A stretch of 46,739 bases of DNA from contig CANQVJ010000006.1 in NCBI GenBank assembly GCA_947627295.1, forward strand, positions 1 through 46,739, given 5' to 3'. The notes beneath the pieces were generated by a model, which searched no databases, was not told where the DNA came from, and saw only the letters and a program-made list of their open reading frames with translations. The position numbers and the translations under genes were made by a program. Below, piece after piece: positions 18,387-29,000 of the stretch (position 1 is its first letter; each line of letters opens with the position of its first letter). Source of the stretch: an uncultured Clostridia bacterium (GTDB taxonomy: Bacteria; Bacillota; Clostridia; TANB77; CAG-508).

Positions 18387-18889
18387 CTTTTTTTCTCCTT
18401 ATCATCATCCTTTAATTGTGGCCTTTTCTTATTTGAACCAAATTCTCTTATTGCAAAGAAAATAAATGTTATAAGAAATGCAATCCAGCCAATTGCCATA
18501 AAGAAATCTGCAATATTTAACACTGGTAAAAATTTAAAATCTATAAATTCAACTACATAGCCTCTAAAAATTTTATCTATTGTATTGCTTATTCCGACCA
18601 GCAATAATAAATGATGAAAATATTCTAATTTTTGTATCAATAAATTCATTTTGACTCGTAATAAATTTTATTAATACCGCTATAACAACTAAGTTTGTTA
18701 ATACATACGAAGGAACCGACCCGCGACCCTACTCCATATGTTCCGGCTTGTATTTTCAGCAATATGAATATTTAAAACATCTTTTATTGGTTCTAAATAG
18801 CCTGATTGTAAAGCAAATATTTTAGCTGTTTGATCTATTGCAACAATTGCAATAATAATTATCAAAACAATAATTAAGGATTTTTTCAA
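18383..18889 (-). CDS. lspA: Lipoprotein signal peptidase, three CGGN sites
   Basis: This is a 167-residue aspartyl protease of the membrane that cleaves prolipoprotein signal peptides. Three CGGN glycines, at 18742-18745 (Gly49), 18720-18723 (Gly56) and 18593-18596 (Gly98), restore a full-length LspA. The result has the TM1 DQTAK motif, AENTSGTYGVGSG, and the conserved IIAGGISNTIDK and FNxAD-like LNIADFF blocks that contribute the two catalytic aspartates. Read conventionally there are only two disconnected pieces. It overlaps the membrane-protein gene upstream (stop and start interlaced) and rluD downstream, forming one operon. LspA is important for envelope function, so three independent disabling lesions are implausible. 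Confidence 0.9.
18593..18596 (-). other. CGGN recoding site 12 (LspA Gly98), CGGA
   Basis: The context is GGT CGGA ATA. A four-base step gives IIAGGISNTIDK, the conserved GG-x-x-N-x-x-D active-site motif. Confidence 0.9.
18720..18723 (-). other. CGGN recoding site 11 (LspA Gly56), CGGG
   Basis: The context is TCG CGGG TCG. A four-base step is needed to reach the frame of the second membrane helix (SYVLTNLVVIAVL). It is one of two sites not preceded by a pyrimidine. Confidence 0.78.
18742..18745 (-). other. CGGN recoding site 10 (LspA Gly49), CGGA
   Basis: The context is AGC CGGA ACA. A four-base step gives AENTSGTYGVGS, aligned with the conserved N-x-G region after the first LspA membrane helix. 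Confidence 0.82.
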
Positions 18890-20464
18890 TTAGCTCCCTC
18901 CTCACTTGCATTTTCTACTTCAGGATGAAATTCGTAAATTACAAAACATGCATCTGAATATATTTTTTTGTATTTTTCACTTTTTGATTGAACTATAAGC
19001 ATATTAATTTTTGAGTTATTATATATAATTAAATGTGTAATACCATATTTTTTAAATGTTCCTTCATAATGTACTGCAATATTTGAAGTATCTATGAAAT
19101 CCATAAAAATGTCATCATCTCTTCCATTAAATTCTGGAGAATACAAGTCTGCCCTAGAATCTATAAATACTGGAATTCCTTTAAATAACATATAGCTACC
19201 ATAATTATATTCATTAAAGAATTTAGCAGTTGATAAATCTATATTTTTCAAAATAAATTCGCAAGCCTTTACAGGGTAAGTAGCTTCGTCTACTATCTGT
19301 TTACGCTTATTATCTTGCCCTTTATAAAATGAAAGTCCAACAACTAAAATTATTAATAACACTATAGTTTTTATATCTGAAAAGAAATTTGTAAATCCCT
19401 TTAGACCACCTTTAAAATATATGGATATATATTCTGTAAATATTCTTACCAAAATAACAGATCCAAGTATTGCAAACATAGTTTGCTGTCTTTTTGAAGC
19501 TAACATTAAATAAGCTAACCCTGCTAACATAAAGAAATCACTCAAACGCAATTTTACCTTTGTAAATGTTAAAATTGCTAAAAATATAACTATTGTAATA
19601 AGCACATCTTTTTGGTCTGCTAAAGTCATTGGTAAATGTTCATTTATATTTTCAGTAGTATTTCCTTGCATAGTTTTTATAAGATATGTAAATGGCGTTG
19701 TACCAGTAGGTGTTGCAAACCCCATTAAAATACATATTACAAGTATTAATATCAACCATTTTGTTGCTGGTTTTTTAGTTATTATAATTTTATAAGGCTC
19801 TCTTTGAGGTTTTTTCTTTTTTCTATGTTTCTTTATAAATTCCAATATAACTGCAATAAAATATTCTGCAATATATGGTAAAAATAGCACAAACATAAAT
19901 AACCATACCGCACAATGCAAGTTAGCTATTAATAATGACATTAATACTAAAAATATGCCGGTACCTAATCTTTTTTGTATCTAAAAATTGCTCTATGCAA
20001 TATATCGTATAAATAAAGAAAATAAATGTAACTAGTTGAGCTCTTGCAGTAATATAATCTCTAAGTAAATACATCGCTCCAACTGTAATTACAAATGAAA
20101 TTATATAATTTTTTGATAGTTTTGAATTAACAAAATAAATACTAAGTCCTAAAATTACAGTTAATATCATTGTAACTATATAAATACCTTCAAATCCCAT
20201 AAAGGTATATATGTAATATGAAATTACATCATATAACCAATGTGGATATGTATAAGGTAAATTCTCATGCCATGAAAAATGGTCAACATTATCAATTCCA
20301 TTTTGTGTAATTACTTCCCCTGTTTTTATGGCATAAAATGTATCATTTTGCAAAGTAACTGGTGTTATTGCTACACAAAAAATAACTAAAAGTATTATTG
20401 CTGTTGCAATAAATAGGACTTTTCTAAATGTTTCATTATTTAATGTTTCAAGCATTTTATTCAT
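18886..20464 (-). CDS. Large polytopic membrane protein of unknown function, one CGGN site
   Basis: This is a 525-residue protein with about ten predicted membrane helices, short loops and a C-terminal extracytoplasmic domain (about residues 390-525). That domain contains YNYGSYMLF and GIPVFIDSRADLYSPEF, recalling the C-terminal region of GT39/oligosaccharyltransferase-like membrane proteins. CGGC at 19957-19960 becomes Gly169 and joins KKIRY to IFLVLMSLLIANLHCAVW, completing a membrane helix. A sugar-lipid role is only inferred. It is the first gene of the operon with lspA, rluD and rluB, and its stop overlaps the lspA start. Confidence 0.75.
19957..19960 (-). other. CGGN recoding site 13 (membrane protein Gly169), CGGC
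   Basis: The context is TAC CGGC ATA. A four-base step joins two long open frames within a hydrophobic helix. The join is inferred mainly from overlap of hydrophobicity and frame. Confidence 0.78.
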
Positions 20465-20549
20465 AAACTTGCTCCTTTGAAATTGTTTTTATATTAGTTT
20501 CTTTTGCATTATATCATGAAATAGAAAAAAAGAAAACACTTCTTCTTTT

Positions 20550-21811
20550 TTAATTGAAGTTTTTGTTTTCTTCTGCTGTTTCATCTGGAATATAATATTT
20601 TGTTCCTTTCATTTTATCAGGTAAATATTGTTGTTCAACTTGATGATTTGGAAAATCATGTGGATATAAATAACCTTGCGCATACCCCAAATCAGCCATA
20701 CCTTTTGCAGATGCATTTCTTAGATGCATTGGAACAGTTCCTGTATCTTTACTTTTAACATCTGCTAGTGCTTTATCAATTCCCAAATATGCAGCATTTG
20801 ATTTTTTTGATTTTGCAACATAAACAGCTGCTTCTGCCAAAATAATTCTAGCTTCAGGCATGCCTACCATATGAACTGCTTGCATTGCACTATTTGCCAC
20901 AACTAATGCTTGAGGATTTGCCATACCAACATCTTCAGCAGCACAAATAACAATTCTTCTTGCCATAAACATTGGATCTTCTCCACCTGCTAATGCTCTT
21001 GCTAAATAAAATAATACTGCATCAGGGTTTGACCCCCTCATAGATTTTATAAATGCACTTATATTATCATAATGTTCTTCCCCGTCTTTATCAAAAATTG
21101 CTTTTTTGCTTTGAACACTATTTTTTACAACTTCATCAGTAATTTCAATAATGCCTTTGCTATTCATTTTTGTAGTTAATACTGCAATTTCTAAACCATT
21201 TAATGCTGTTCTAACGTCTCCTCCAGATATTGCAGCTAATTTTTTTAAAGTTGCATCTTTAATTTCAATATTATATTCTCCTAAACCATTTTTATTTTTT
21301 AATGCATTTTTTAAAATTGTAAAAATATTTTCTTCTGTTAATGGTTCAAGTTTAATAACCATGGACCTTGAAATTAAAGCCTTGTTCACCTCAAAAAATG
21401 GGTTTTCAGTAGTAGCCCCAATTAAAATTATTGTTCCATTTTCTACATATGGTAGAAGTGTATCTTGTTGCAATTTGTTAAAACGATGTATTTCGTCTAT
21501 AAACAAAATACTTCTACCTGCTGGATTTAGCATATAATTTTTAGTTTCTTCTATAACTCTTTTTATATCTGCAACTCCTGCTGTTGTAGCATTTATTCTA
21601 TTAAATTTGTATTTAGTTGTTTCACTAATTACCCTTGCCAAAGAAGTTTTCCCGGCAACCGTGGTGGTCCAAATAAAATTATACTAGATAAGCGGTCTGC
21701 CTTTATTGTTCTATATAAAATTTTATCTTTACCCAATACATGTTCTTGACCAACATATTCTTCTAAACTTTTTGGTCTCACACGAAACGCTAATGGTTCA
21801 TTTGAATTCAT
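20550..21811 (-). CDS. rarA: Replication-associated recombination protein A (RarA/MgsA), two CGGN sites
   Basis: This is a 419-residue AAA+ clamp-loader-like ATPase acting at stalled replication forks. The N-terminus has MNSNEPLAFRVRP and the family motif VGQEHVLG. CGGT at 21658-21661 and CGGG at 21651-21654 become Gly51 and Gly53 of GPPGCGKTSLA, the Walker A motif, with Cys52 between them. Walker B is ILFIDEIHRF. The second half has the tetramerisation and C-terminal domains with RGSNPDAVLFYLARAL. Only reading both quadruplets as glycine preserves the nucleotide-binding loop. The gene lies just after ruvA on the same strand. Confidence 0.95.
21651..21654 (-). other. CGGN recoding site 15 (RarA Gly53), CGGG
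   Basis: The context is TGC CGGG AAA. It is the glycine before the invariant lysine of Walker A. Site 14 ends three bases before it, with one ordinary TGC codon between the two. Confidence 0.93.
21658..21661 (-). other. CGGN recoding site 14 (RarA Gly51), CGGT
   Basis: The context is CCA CGGT TGC. It is the third glycine-position residue of the Walker A motif GPPGxGKT. It is one of two sites not preceded by a pyrimidine. Confidence 0.93.
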
Positions 21812-21820
21812 TACTTCCTC

Positions 21821-22424
21821 CTACATAGATAATATTAAAAGACCCTTTTTAATAATTTCTTCAACTGACATATCTTTTTTATCTAATGTACTAATTGCTT
21901 GCTCAACATCTTTTTTGTTATAACCTAATACTTGAAGTGCAGCAACTGCCTCTTCAACTTTATTATCATTTATAACTGCTTTTTGAATTTCCATGTTTTG
22001 AACTTGTGCAATTTGATTTTCCTTTTTAACTTTATCTTTTAATTCCAATATTATTCTCTTAGCTGATTTTGGACCTATTCCTGGAATACTTGTTAATGTA
22101 TTTACATCTTCTGTAATAACAGCTAATGCAAATTTTGAAGGTTCAATAACAGCAAGCATTGAAAGTGCAGTTTTTGCACCTATTCCACTAACAGAAATCA
22201 TAAGTTCAAACATAATTAATTCTTCACTTGTATTAAACCCAAATATACTAATATCGTCTTCACGAACTTGATAATATGTGTGAACCTTTACTGTTTCACC
22301 TAATTTCCCAAGTTTATTTATACTTGTATCAGACATATATACTTTATAACCAAGTCCGACCAACATCTATTACAACATAGCCCTTCATTTTTGCTTCAAG
22401 TTTTCCTTTAATATATGCTAACAT
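21821..22424 (-). CDS. ruvA: Holliday junction branch migration protein RuvA, one CGGN site
   Basis: This is a 200-residue protein, the usual RuvA length, which binds Holliday junctions with RuvB. Order: N-terminal OB domain (MLAYIKGKLEAK...VIDVGGLGYKVY), helix-hairpin-helix domains (SVSGIGAKTALSML and SIPGIGPKSAKRIILEL) and C-terminal domain III. CGGA at 22355-22358 becomes Gly23 in the conserved VGGLGYKV motif, allowing the first 22 residues to be translated. Without it the protein would lack its first beta strands. It lies between the HD hydrolase gene and rarA on the same strand. ruvB is not in this window. Confidence 0.93.
22355..22358 (-). other. CGGN recoding site 16 (RuvA Gly23), CGGA
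   Basis: The context is GGT CGGA CTT. A four-base step joins MLAYIKGKLEA...VVIDVG to LGYKVYMS, forming the RuvA VGG(L/V)GY motif. Confidence 0.92.
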
Positions 22425-22438
22425 CTTTTAATTTCCCC

Positions 22439-22993
22439 CTATACATCATAAAAATAAGTTGCTTCCAAATCTGCTTCATGTGTTAGTAAAGCAAGTGGAT
22501 ATTTTTTATATGCAATTCCTAAAGTTGTATATTGTTCTTTTGGCTCTGTAAATCCCATATGCCACCTGATTGCATATTTTTCTTCAGGTGTTAATTTTAT
22601 ATATTCTGTAATCATCATAACTGATTTTTCTCCATGACCATATGGAATAGTATCGTCAACAGTATAGTAAGGTACCTTTTCCCAAACTCCTAAACTATTT
22701 TTTGCATTTCTATAATCAACTTTATAAAAGTTTGCCTTACAAATATCATGTAATAGAGCAACTAATATAATTGTTTCTTCTGAAACATCAATTTTTTCAA
22801 TACAATTTTCTACTTTATGTTTTAATATTTCATATACCTTTAAACTATGTTCTAATAGTCCTCCCTCTTTACTTCCATGAAACCTTGTACTGGCAGGAGC
22901 TACAAAAAAATCTGTTTTCTTTATAAATTTAATTAAATCTTCCATACCCTCTCTATTTACACTCTCTAGTAAACTTAAAAATTCTTCCTTCAT
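22439..22993 (-). CDS. HD-domain hydrolase
   Basis: This is a 184-residue cytosolic protein with an HD metal-binding core: H at GGLLEHSLKVYE, the HD pair in LVALLHDICK, and a later H in RWHMGF. It is a likely phosphohydrolase acting on nucleotides or a similar substrate; the substrate is not evident. I start at ATG 22993 (MKEEFLSLLE), which has an AGAGGA site upstream, rather than an ATG 30 bases earlier. It is first in a group with ruvA and rarA. Confidence 0.75.
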   Translation of the reverse strand: MKEEFLSLLESVNREGMEDLIKFIKKTDFFVAPASTRFHGSKEGGLLEHSLKVYEILKHKVENCIEKIDVSEETIILVALLHDICKANFYKVDYRNAKNSLGVWEKVPYYTVDDTIPYGHGEKSVMMITEYIKLTPEEKYAIRWHMGFTEPKEQYTTLGIAYKKYPLALLTHEADLEATYFYDV

Positions 22994-23079
22994 CTTTTTT
23001 CCTCTTTCCATATTTTTTACCATTATACAATCCGTTTTTTAAAATGTCAATACTTTTTGCGAAAATATTTTCGCTTTTT

Positions 23080-23775
23080 TTAAACCTCATTTTTTACCTG
23101 GTCAGCTTCTTCTTTTGTAATATATCTTTCTTTTAACATTTTATCCAAAACCTGTGCTTGCCTTTGTTTTGCCAAATCTGGATTTTCTTTTGGCGAATAT
23201 ATAGAAGGCGCATTTGGTATTCCTGCAAGCATTGATGCTTCGCTTAAATTTAGGTCTTTTGGTTCTTTATTATAATATCCCATACTCGCATCATATATTG
23301 AATAATACCCGCTTCCAAAATAAGACGAATTAACATATAGTGCTAAAATTTCGTCCTTCTCATAATTTTTTTCTAAATCCTGTGCCGCAAAAATTTCTCC
23401 CAATTTTCTAGGAATTGTTTTTTCTTGCGAAAACACCACATTTTTAGCAACTTGCTGTGTAATTGTACTTCCACCTTCATCTAATTCTTTATTTTTTATA
23501 TTTGTAAAAATGGCTCTTCCTATTGCAATAAAATCGACCGCGCCGTGCTCGTAAAATCTTCTGTCTTCTGTTGATATAACTGCATCTATATATACTTTTG
23601 GTAATTTAGAATATGGAGTGTAGTTCTCTTTTGATGTTACCTCTTCCACCCTTGTTAATAAAGGCTTTTCCCTTATAGCTTTTGAATATGCTGTATATCC
23701 TATAAAACCTGCTATTGTAGTTATAACAGCTAATATAACAAGTATCACTAATAAAATCTTTATAAAAATTTTCAT
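23080..23775 (-). CDS. Monofunctional biosynthetic peptidoglycan transglycosylase (GT51)
   Basis: This is a 231-residue membrane-anchored glycosyltransferase that polymerises lipid II into glycan strands outside the membrane. It has an N-terminal transmembrane helix (about residues 5-28) and the family motif AVISTEDRRFYEHGAVD, with catalytic Glu in TEDRRF. GGSTITQQVAKN, RKLGEIFAAQDLE and YVNSSYFGSGYYSI follow. No transpeptidase domain follows, so it is a single-function enzyme. The native AGC GGG in SGYY is read in phase, so C next to GG across a codon boundary does not itself disturb the frame. Confidence 0.9.
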   Translation of the reverse strand: MKIFIKILLVILVILAVITTIAGFIGYTAYSKAIREKPLLTRVEEVTSKENYTPYSKLPKVYIDAVISTEDRRFYEHGAVDFIAIGRAIFTNIKNKELDEGGSTITQQVAKNVVFSQEKTIPRKLGEIFAAQDLEKNYEKDEILALYVNSSYFGSGYYSIYDASMGYYNKEPKDLNLSEASMLAGIPNAPSIYSPKENPDLAKQRQAQVLDKMLKERYITKEEADQVKNEV

Positions 23776-23895
23776 CTTTTGATATTTCCTTTCAACTTTA
23801 TATTCTTATTATAAATAAAAAATGAAAAATAAGCAAATTTTTTGTTGAGATTTTAGAAATTTTATGATAACATATTTTTTAGAAATGAGGTAATA

Positions 23896-26158
23896 ATGAA
23901 AAGTACAAAAAGAATAATATTTGAAAATTTTTTCACACTATTTAATTTATTAAATTTATTTTTAGGAATTGCTGTTTTTATAGTTGGTTCTTACAAAAAT
24001 CTACTCTTCCTTGGAGTAGTTATTATAAATACTGCAATTAGCACTATTCAAGAATTGCACTCAAAAAAAGTATTAGAAAAACTTTCAATTCTTGCAGAAA
24101 GTAAAGCTAGAGTAATTAGAAATTCAAAAACTTATGAAATTCCTGTAAGTGAGCTTGTTCTAAATGATGTTGTAGAATTAAATACAGGAAATCAAATTGT
24201 AGCAGATAGCATAATTTTAGAAGGAGAAGTTCAAGTTAATGAATCTTTTATTACAGGAGAATCAGAACCTGTATATAAAAAAGCGGGTGATACAATCCTT
24301 TCAGGAAGCTTTATTGATAGTGGTAAATGTACTTCAAAAATAGTGCATATTGGTGAAGATAATTATATTGAACAACTTTCTTCTCGTGCTAAATATGTAA
24401 AACAAGTAAATTCTGAAATAATGAAATCATTAAAAAGAATAATAGAATTTCTAACATTTGCAATTATTCCAATTGGAACTGCCTTATTTTTCTCTCAATT
24501 AAACATTGAAGGAACCACCTTGCAAAGCGCAGTTGTTCAAACAGTTGCCGCAATTATTGGTATGATTCCTGAGGGTCTTGTCTTACTTACAAGCACAGTA
24601 CTTGCCGTTAGTGTAGTTCGTCTTTCTAAATCTAAAGTTTTAGTTCAAGAATTATATTGTATTGAAACTTTAGCAAGAGTTGATACACTTTGTTTAGATA
24701 AAACAGGAACCTTAACTGAAGGAATAATGGAAGTTAAAGATGTTGTTCCAGTAGGAATTGAAAAAAAAGATTTTACTAATATTTTAGCAAACCTTGCTAA
24801 ATTTTCTGAAGACGAAAATTCTACTATTAATGCAATAAGAGAAAAATTTAAAAAACCTAAATCAGAATTTGTTCCACTAACTAAGGTGGCCTTTTCGTCA
24901 AAGCAAAAATGGTCTGGAATAAATTTTGAAAAACAAGGTAGCTATATAATTGGAGCACCTGAATTTGTATTTAAAAATAATGAAAATCAAGAATTAATTA
25001 ATAAATATGCTAATGATTATAGAGTGGTCGTTTTAGCACACTCAAAAAATAATTTTAAAGAAGGAAAGCTTCCAAAAAATATTGAATTTCTTGGCTTAAT
25101 TCTTATCTTAGATAAAATCAGAAAAGAAACTCCTACCACACTTAAATATTTTTACAAACAAGGTGTGGATATAAAAATAATTTCTGGTGATAACCCTCTT
25201 ACAGTAGTTAAAATAGCAAAACAAACTGGTGTTAAGAATTACAAAAAATATATAGATATGTCTAAAGTAAAAGATGAAGAAATTGAAAACATCGTTTCTG
25301 ATTACACTATTTTTGGTAGGGTCTCTCCTTCTCAAAAAGAGCTTCTAATTTTAGCAATGCAAAAGAAGGGTAAAACAGTTGCTATGACAGGCGACGGCGT
25401 CAACGATGTTTTAGCCCTAAAAGCTGCTGATTGCAGTGTTGCTATGGCTAACCGGAAGTGATGCTACAAAAAGAGTTTCTCAAATAGTTTTACTAGATTC
25501 AAATTTTGCATCAATGCCTAAAGTTGTTGCAGAAGGTAGAAGAACTATAAATAACATTGGTCGTTCAGCTTCTTTGTTTTTAGTAAAAACTATTTATTCT
25601 ACACTTTTAGCAATAATGTTTTTAATTTTACATATAGAATATCCTTTTGTACCAATACAACTAAGTTTCATTAGTGTTATAACAATTGGTATTCCTTCAT
25701 TTATATTAGCATTAGAACCAAATAAAGAAAGAATTAAGGGAAATTTCTTAAGAAATGTAATTTCAAAAGCTCTGCCAACTGGAATTGCTGTTGTAACAAA
25801 TATTTTTGCTGTTGCATATCTTCAAAAGCAAGAATTTTTAAGTAATATACAATCTTCCACCCTATGCATTTTAGGAACTGGGCTTTGTGGGATTTTACTA
25901 TTGTTCACACTATCTAAAACAAGAAAAAGTGAAGAATCAAAATTGCCTTTTTCAATTTTTAGACTATCACTTGCAATTATCTTAACAATATTATTTACTT
26001 TAGGATTAACAGTTTTTGATAAATTCTTTGGCATTGCACCATTAATGCCTATGATTGGTAATGTTATCGTTATTATATATATTTCAATTTTTAACTTTAC
26101 AATATTAACATTTTTAATTACAATACTTCAAAAACATAGATCAACCAAACTCATTTAA
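23896..26158 (+). CDS. CtpE-like cation-transporting P-type ATPase, one CGGN site
   Basis: This is a 753-residue P-type ATPase, most like the CtpE/YfgQ group of Ca2+ or other cation pumps. It has N-terminal helices, an actuator domain with ITGESEP, PEGLVLLTS in the membrane, phosphorylation motif LDKTGTLTEG, TGDGVNDVLAL and the C-terminal helices. CGGA at 25453-25456 becomes Gly520 in VAMANGSDATKRVSQIV, matching the conserved A-x-x-SGSDAT region. This is one of two plus-strand recoded genes. The ion specificity is not evident from sequence. A terminator shared with aspS follows. Confidence 0.88.
25453..25456 (+). other. CGGN recoding site 17 (CtpE Gly520), CGGA
   Basis: The context is AAC CGGA AGT. 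A four-base step restores AMANGSDATKRVSQIVLLD. The plus-strand location shows the pattern follows gene sense, not one DNA strand. Confidence 0.9.
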
Positions 26159-26188
26159 AAAAAGATGCTTTAGTTAGCATCTTTTTTT
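26157..26188. terminator. Bidirectional terminator between the P-type ATPase and aspS
   Basis: A strong hairpin AAAAAAAGATGCT / AGCATCTTTTTTT serves both converging genes. Confidence 0.85.
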
Positions 26189-27921
26189 AACTCTATATGC
26201 ACATCTTCTAATTGAGTTTTATCAACTTTTGAAGGTGCGTTCATAAGCAAATCTCTTGCTTTTTTATTTTTTGGAAATGCAATTATTTCTCTAATATTTT
26301 GCGAATCTGCAATTAGCATAACCATCCTATCAACACCAGGTGCTGCTCCTGCATGCGGTGGAGTTCCATATTTGAAGGCATTATATAATGCTCCAAATCT
26401 GTTTTTAATTTCTTCTTCATTATATCCTGCAATTTCAAAAGCCTTAACCATTATTTCTGGATTATGGTTTCTTACAGCTCCTGAAGCCATTTCATATCCG
26501 TTACAAACTAAATCATATTGATATGCTAAAACATCTAATGGTTCTTTTGTTTCTAATGCTTCTAAACCACCTTGTGGCATTGAAAATGGATTATGGCTAA
26601 AATCAATTGTACCTTCATCAGATAATTCATACATTGGGAAATCCACTATAAAACAGAATTTATATACTCCTTTTTGAATTAAATCTAATCGTTTTCCAAG
26701 TTCAATTCTAACAAGACCTGCAATTTTTTGAGCTTTAGTAAATTCGTCTGCAATAAAGAATATTGCTGAATTACTTTTAGCGCCATATTCATTTTGCAAT
26801 CTTTCTTTTATTTCAGGTGTAATGAATTTTGCAATTCCACCCACTACTTCATTTTGATTATCTATTTTAACCCAAGCTAATCCTTTTGCTCCAACTTCTT
26901 CTGCTACAGCAAACTCTCCCATTTTATCAAAGAACTTTCTTCCCTGTTCAGCTCCATTTTCTACAACTATTGCTTTAATTGTTTTATCTTTAAATGCATT
27001 AAATTCTGAATTTTTGAAAGCTTTTGTAACATCTTGTATAATTAATGGATTTCTTAAATCTGGCTTATCAATACCATACTTCTCCATTGCCTCTTTATAT
27101 GGAATACGAAGGTATGGACCCTCGTCGACTTCCCAATCAGTAAACTTTTTAAAAGTATGTGTAACAACCTCTTCCATAACTTCAAATACATCTTCTTGTG
27201 TTGCAAAACTCATTTCATAATCTAATTGATAGAATTCACCAGGTGCTCTATCAGCTCTAGGATCTTCATCTCTGAAGCATGGTGCTAATTGATAATATTT
27301 ATTAAAACCTGAAACCATTAATAATTGTTTGAATTGTTGTGGTGCTTGTGGTAAGGCATAAAATTCTCCTGGATTAAGTCTACTTGGTACCAAATAATCC
27401 CTTGCTCCTTCTGGTGAAGAATTTGCAAGAATTGGAGTTTGAATTTCTGTAAAACCTAATTCATCCATTTTATCTCTTAATGTTTTTAGAATTTTTGAAC
27501 GCAACAATATATTATTATGAAGTTTTTCATTTCTTAAATCTAAAAATCTATATTGTAATCTTAAATCTTCACGAACTTCTTGATCTGTGTTTATCTCAAA
27601 AGGCAAAGTGCTTTCACATTTTCCAAGTAGTTCAATTTCTTCTGCTACAACTTCTATCTCCCCTGTTGGCATTTTCAAATTTTTATTACTTCTTTCCACA
27701 ACTTTTCCTTTAATGTGGATACAGCTTTCTTTTGGATACTCTTTTACTTGCTCTTGTAATTTTTCTTCACTAATTATAATTTGAGTAATTCCAAATTCGT
27801 CTCTTAAATCTATGAATTCCATACCACCCAAATTTCTAATTTTTTGAATCCAACCGGCAAGCTCTACTATTTCATTTACATTTTTTATTGTTAATTCTCC
27901 ACATGTTTTTGTTCTATACAA
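26170..27921 (-). CDS. aspS: Aspartyl-tRNA synthetase
   Basis: This 583-residue class II synthetase charges tRNA-Asp. It has an N-terminal OB anticodon-binding domain (LAGWIQKIRNLGGMEFIDLRDEFG) and class II motif 2 (CFRDEDPRADRAPGEFYQLDYEMSF). The bacterial GAD insertion domain and motif 3 (GAAPGVDRMVMLI) follow. The length is typical of the bacterial form, and no CGGN site is present. It shares a terminator with the P-type ATPase gene. Confidence 0.97.
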   Translation of the reverse strand: MYRTKTCGELTIKNVNEIVELAGWIQKIRNLGGMEFIDLRDEFGITQIIISEEKLQEQVKEYPKESCIHIKGKVVERSNKNLKMPTGEIEVVAEEIELLGKCESTLPFEINTDQEVREDLRLQYRFLDLRNEKLHNNILLRSKILKTLRDKMDELGFTEIQTPILANSSPEGARDYLVPSRLNPGEFYALPQAPQQFKQLLMVSGFNKYYQLAPCFRDEDPRADRAPGEFYQLDYEMSFATQEDVFEVMEEVVTHTFKKFTDWEVDEGPYLRIPYKEAMEKYGIDKPDLRNPLIIQDVTKAFKNSEFNAFKDKTIKAIVVENGAEQGRKFFDKMGEFAVAEEVGAKGLAWVKIDNQNEVVGGIAKFITPEIKERLQNEYGAKSNSAIFFIADEFTKAQKIAGLVRIELGKRLDLIQKGVYKFCFIVDFPMYELSDEGTIDFSHNPFSMPQGGLEALETKEPLDVLAYQYDLVCNGYEMASGAVRNHNPEIMVKAFEIAGYNEEEIKNRFGALYNAFKYGTPPHAGAAPGVDRMVMLIADSQNIREIIAFPKNKKARDLLMNAPSKVDKTQLEDVHIELKKDAN

Positions 27922-28040
27922 TTTCTTTCACTCCTACTCTTTTTTTCTTAAACGGCTAACTCATATTCTATCACATTTTTTTAATTTTTTCAATCTATTG
28001 CCGAAATAAGTTTTTTATGCTATTATTATTGTAGAAAGAG

Positions 28041-29000
28041 GTGGTTACAATTTTTAATTTAAACCCAACATTTGATTTTTATGATAGAAGTAATTTAAAA
28101 TCATATAACTTAGATGAGCGTATGCGTTATCAATTGCGCTGTTTGGATTCACTAGATGTTTTCACAAGAAAACATTGTGAAAATGTTGCAAACCTTACAG
28201 TTAGAATTTGCGAATACCTTCATTGTAATAAAAACTTTACTGAGTATTGTACAATTTGTGCTTATTTACACGACATTGGCAAACTATTTATTCCACCTGC
28301 TGTTTTGCAAAAGCCTGGCAAACTAACAGATGAAGAATATGAAATAATGAAAACACATACAACAATTGGTTATGATATGTGTATGAAGGACGAAAAACTT
28401 AGGCCATATGCAGCGGGTCCAATTTATCACCATGAGGCATTAAATGGAACAGGCTACCCTAAGGGTCTTACAAAAGACGATATACCATATGAGGGTCAGA
28501 TTATTCGTGTTGCAGACGAATATGATGCAATAACAAGTAAAAGGCAATATAAATCCCATATTGGTATTTGTGAAACATTGCAAATAATGATAGAAAATAC
28601 AAAGCCAGGTAGAATTCCACCTACTGAAGCTTTAAACCAAATGACTAAAATGGCTAAGCTTGGAAAAGATAACCCTATAGTTGTAAAAGCTTTATTCAAA
28701 GTTGTAATTGACGATATTAGTTATGAAATTTATTGTACAGAAACCTATGTACATGATTTGGCTAACGAACTTAAGCGTTATGAGCAAATGGAAAAGTATA
28801 GAGAAAAAATGGAAAAGTCAAAAAGAGATAAAGATAAAGAATATTATTTAAATGGAATAAAAGCATTACTCACAGGTCAAGAAACACTTGAAAATTACAG
28901 AGATTTTCATAGGCAATATTCTCAAATTTATGAAAATAAGAAAAAAGCAATTGCAACACTTTATAATGAAATAAAACAAATTAAGAAAATGAAAGTATAG
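28041..29000 (+). CDS. HD-GYP domain protein, probable c-di-GMP phosphodiesterase
   Basis: This is a 319-residue protein with an HD-GYP core: HCENVANLTVRI, AYLHDIGKLFIPPAVLQKPGKLT, a later HHEALNGTGYPKGL and RVADEYDAITS. The GYP and HD signature indicates cleavage of cyclic di-GMP. There is no receiver domain, so the regulatory input is not visible. The C-terminal third (about residues 240-319) is a lysine/glutamate-rich coiled-coil region. The start at 28041 is GTG by frame and is uncertain; an AGAAAGAGG site lies just before it. A terminator follows at 28,993. Confidence 0.8.
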   Translation: MVTIFNLNPTFDFYDRSNLKSYNLDERMRYQLRCLDSLDVFTRKHCENVANLTVRICEYLHCNKNFTEYCTICAYLHDIGKLFIPPAVLQKPGKLTDEEYEIMKTHTTIGYDMCMKDEKLRPYAAGPIYHHEALNGTGYPKGLTKDDIPYEGQIIRVADEYDAITSKRQYKSHIGICETLQIMIENTKPGRIPPTEALNQMTKMAKLGKDNPIVVKALFKVVIDDISYEIYCTETYVHDLANELKRYEQMEKYREKMEKSKRDKDKEYYLNGIKALLTGQETLENYRDFHRQYSQIYENKKKAIATLYNEIKQIKKMKV

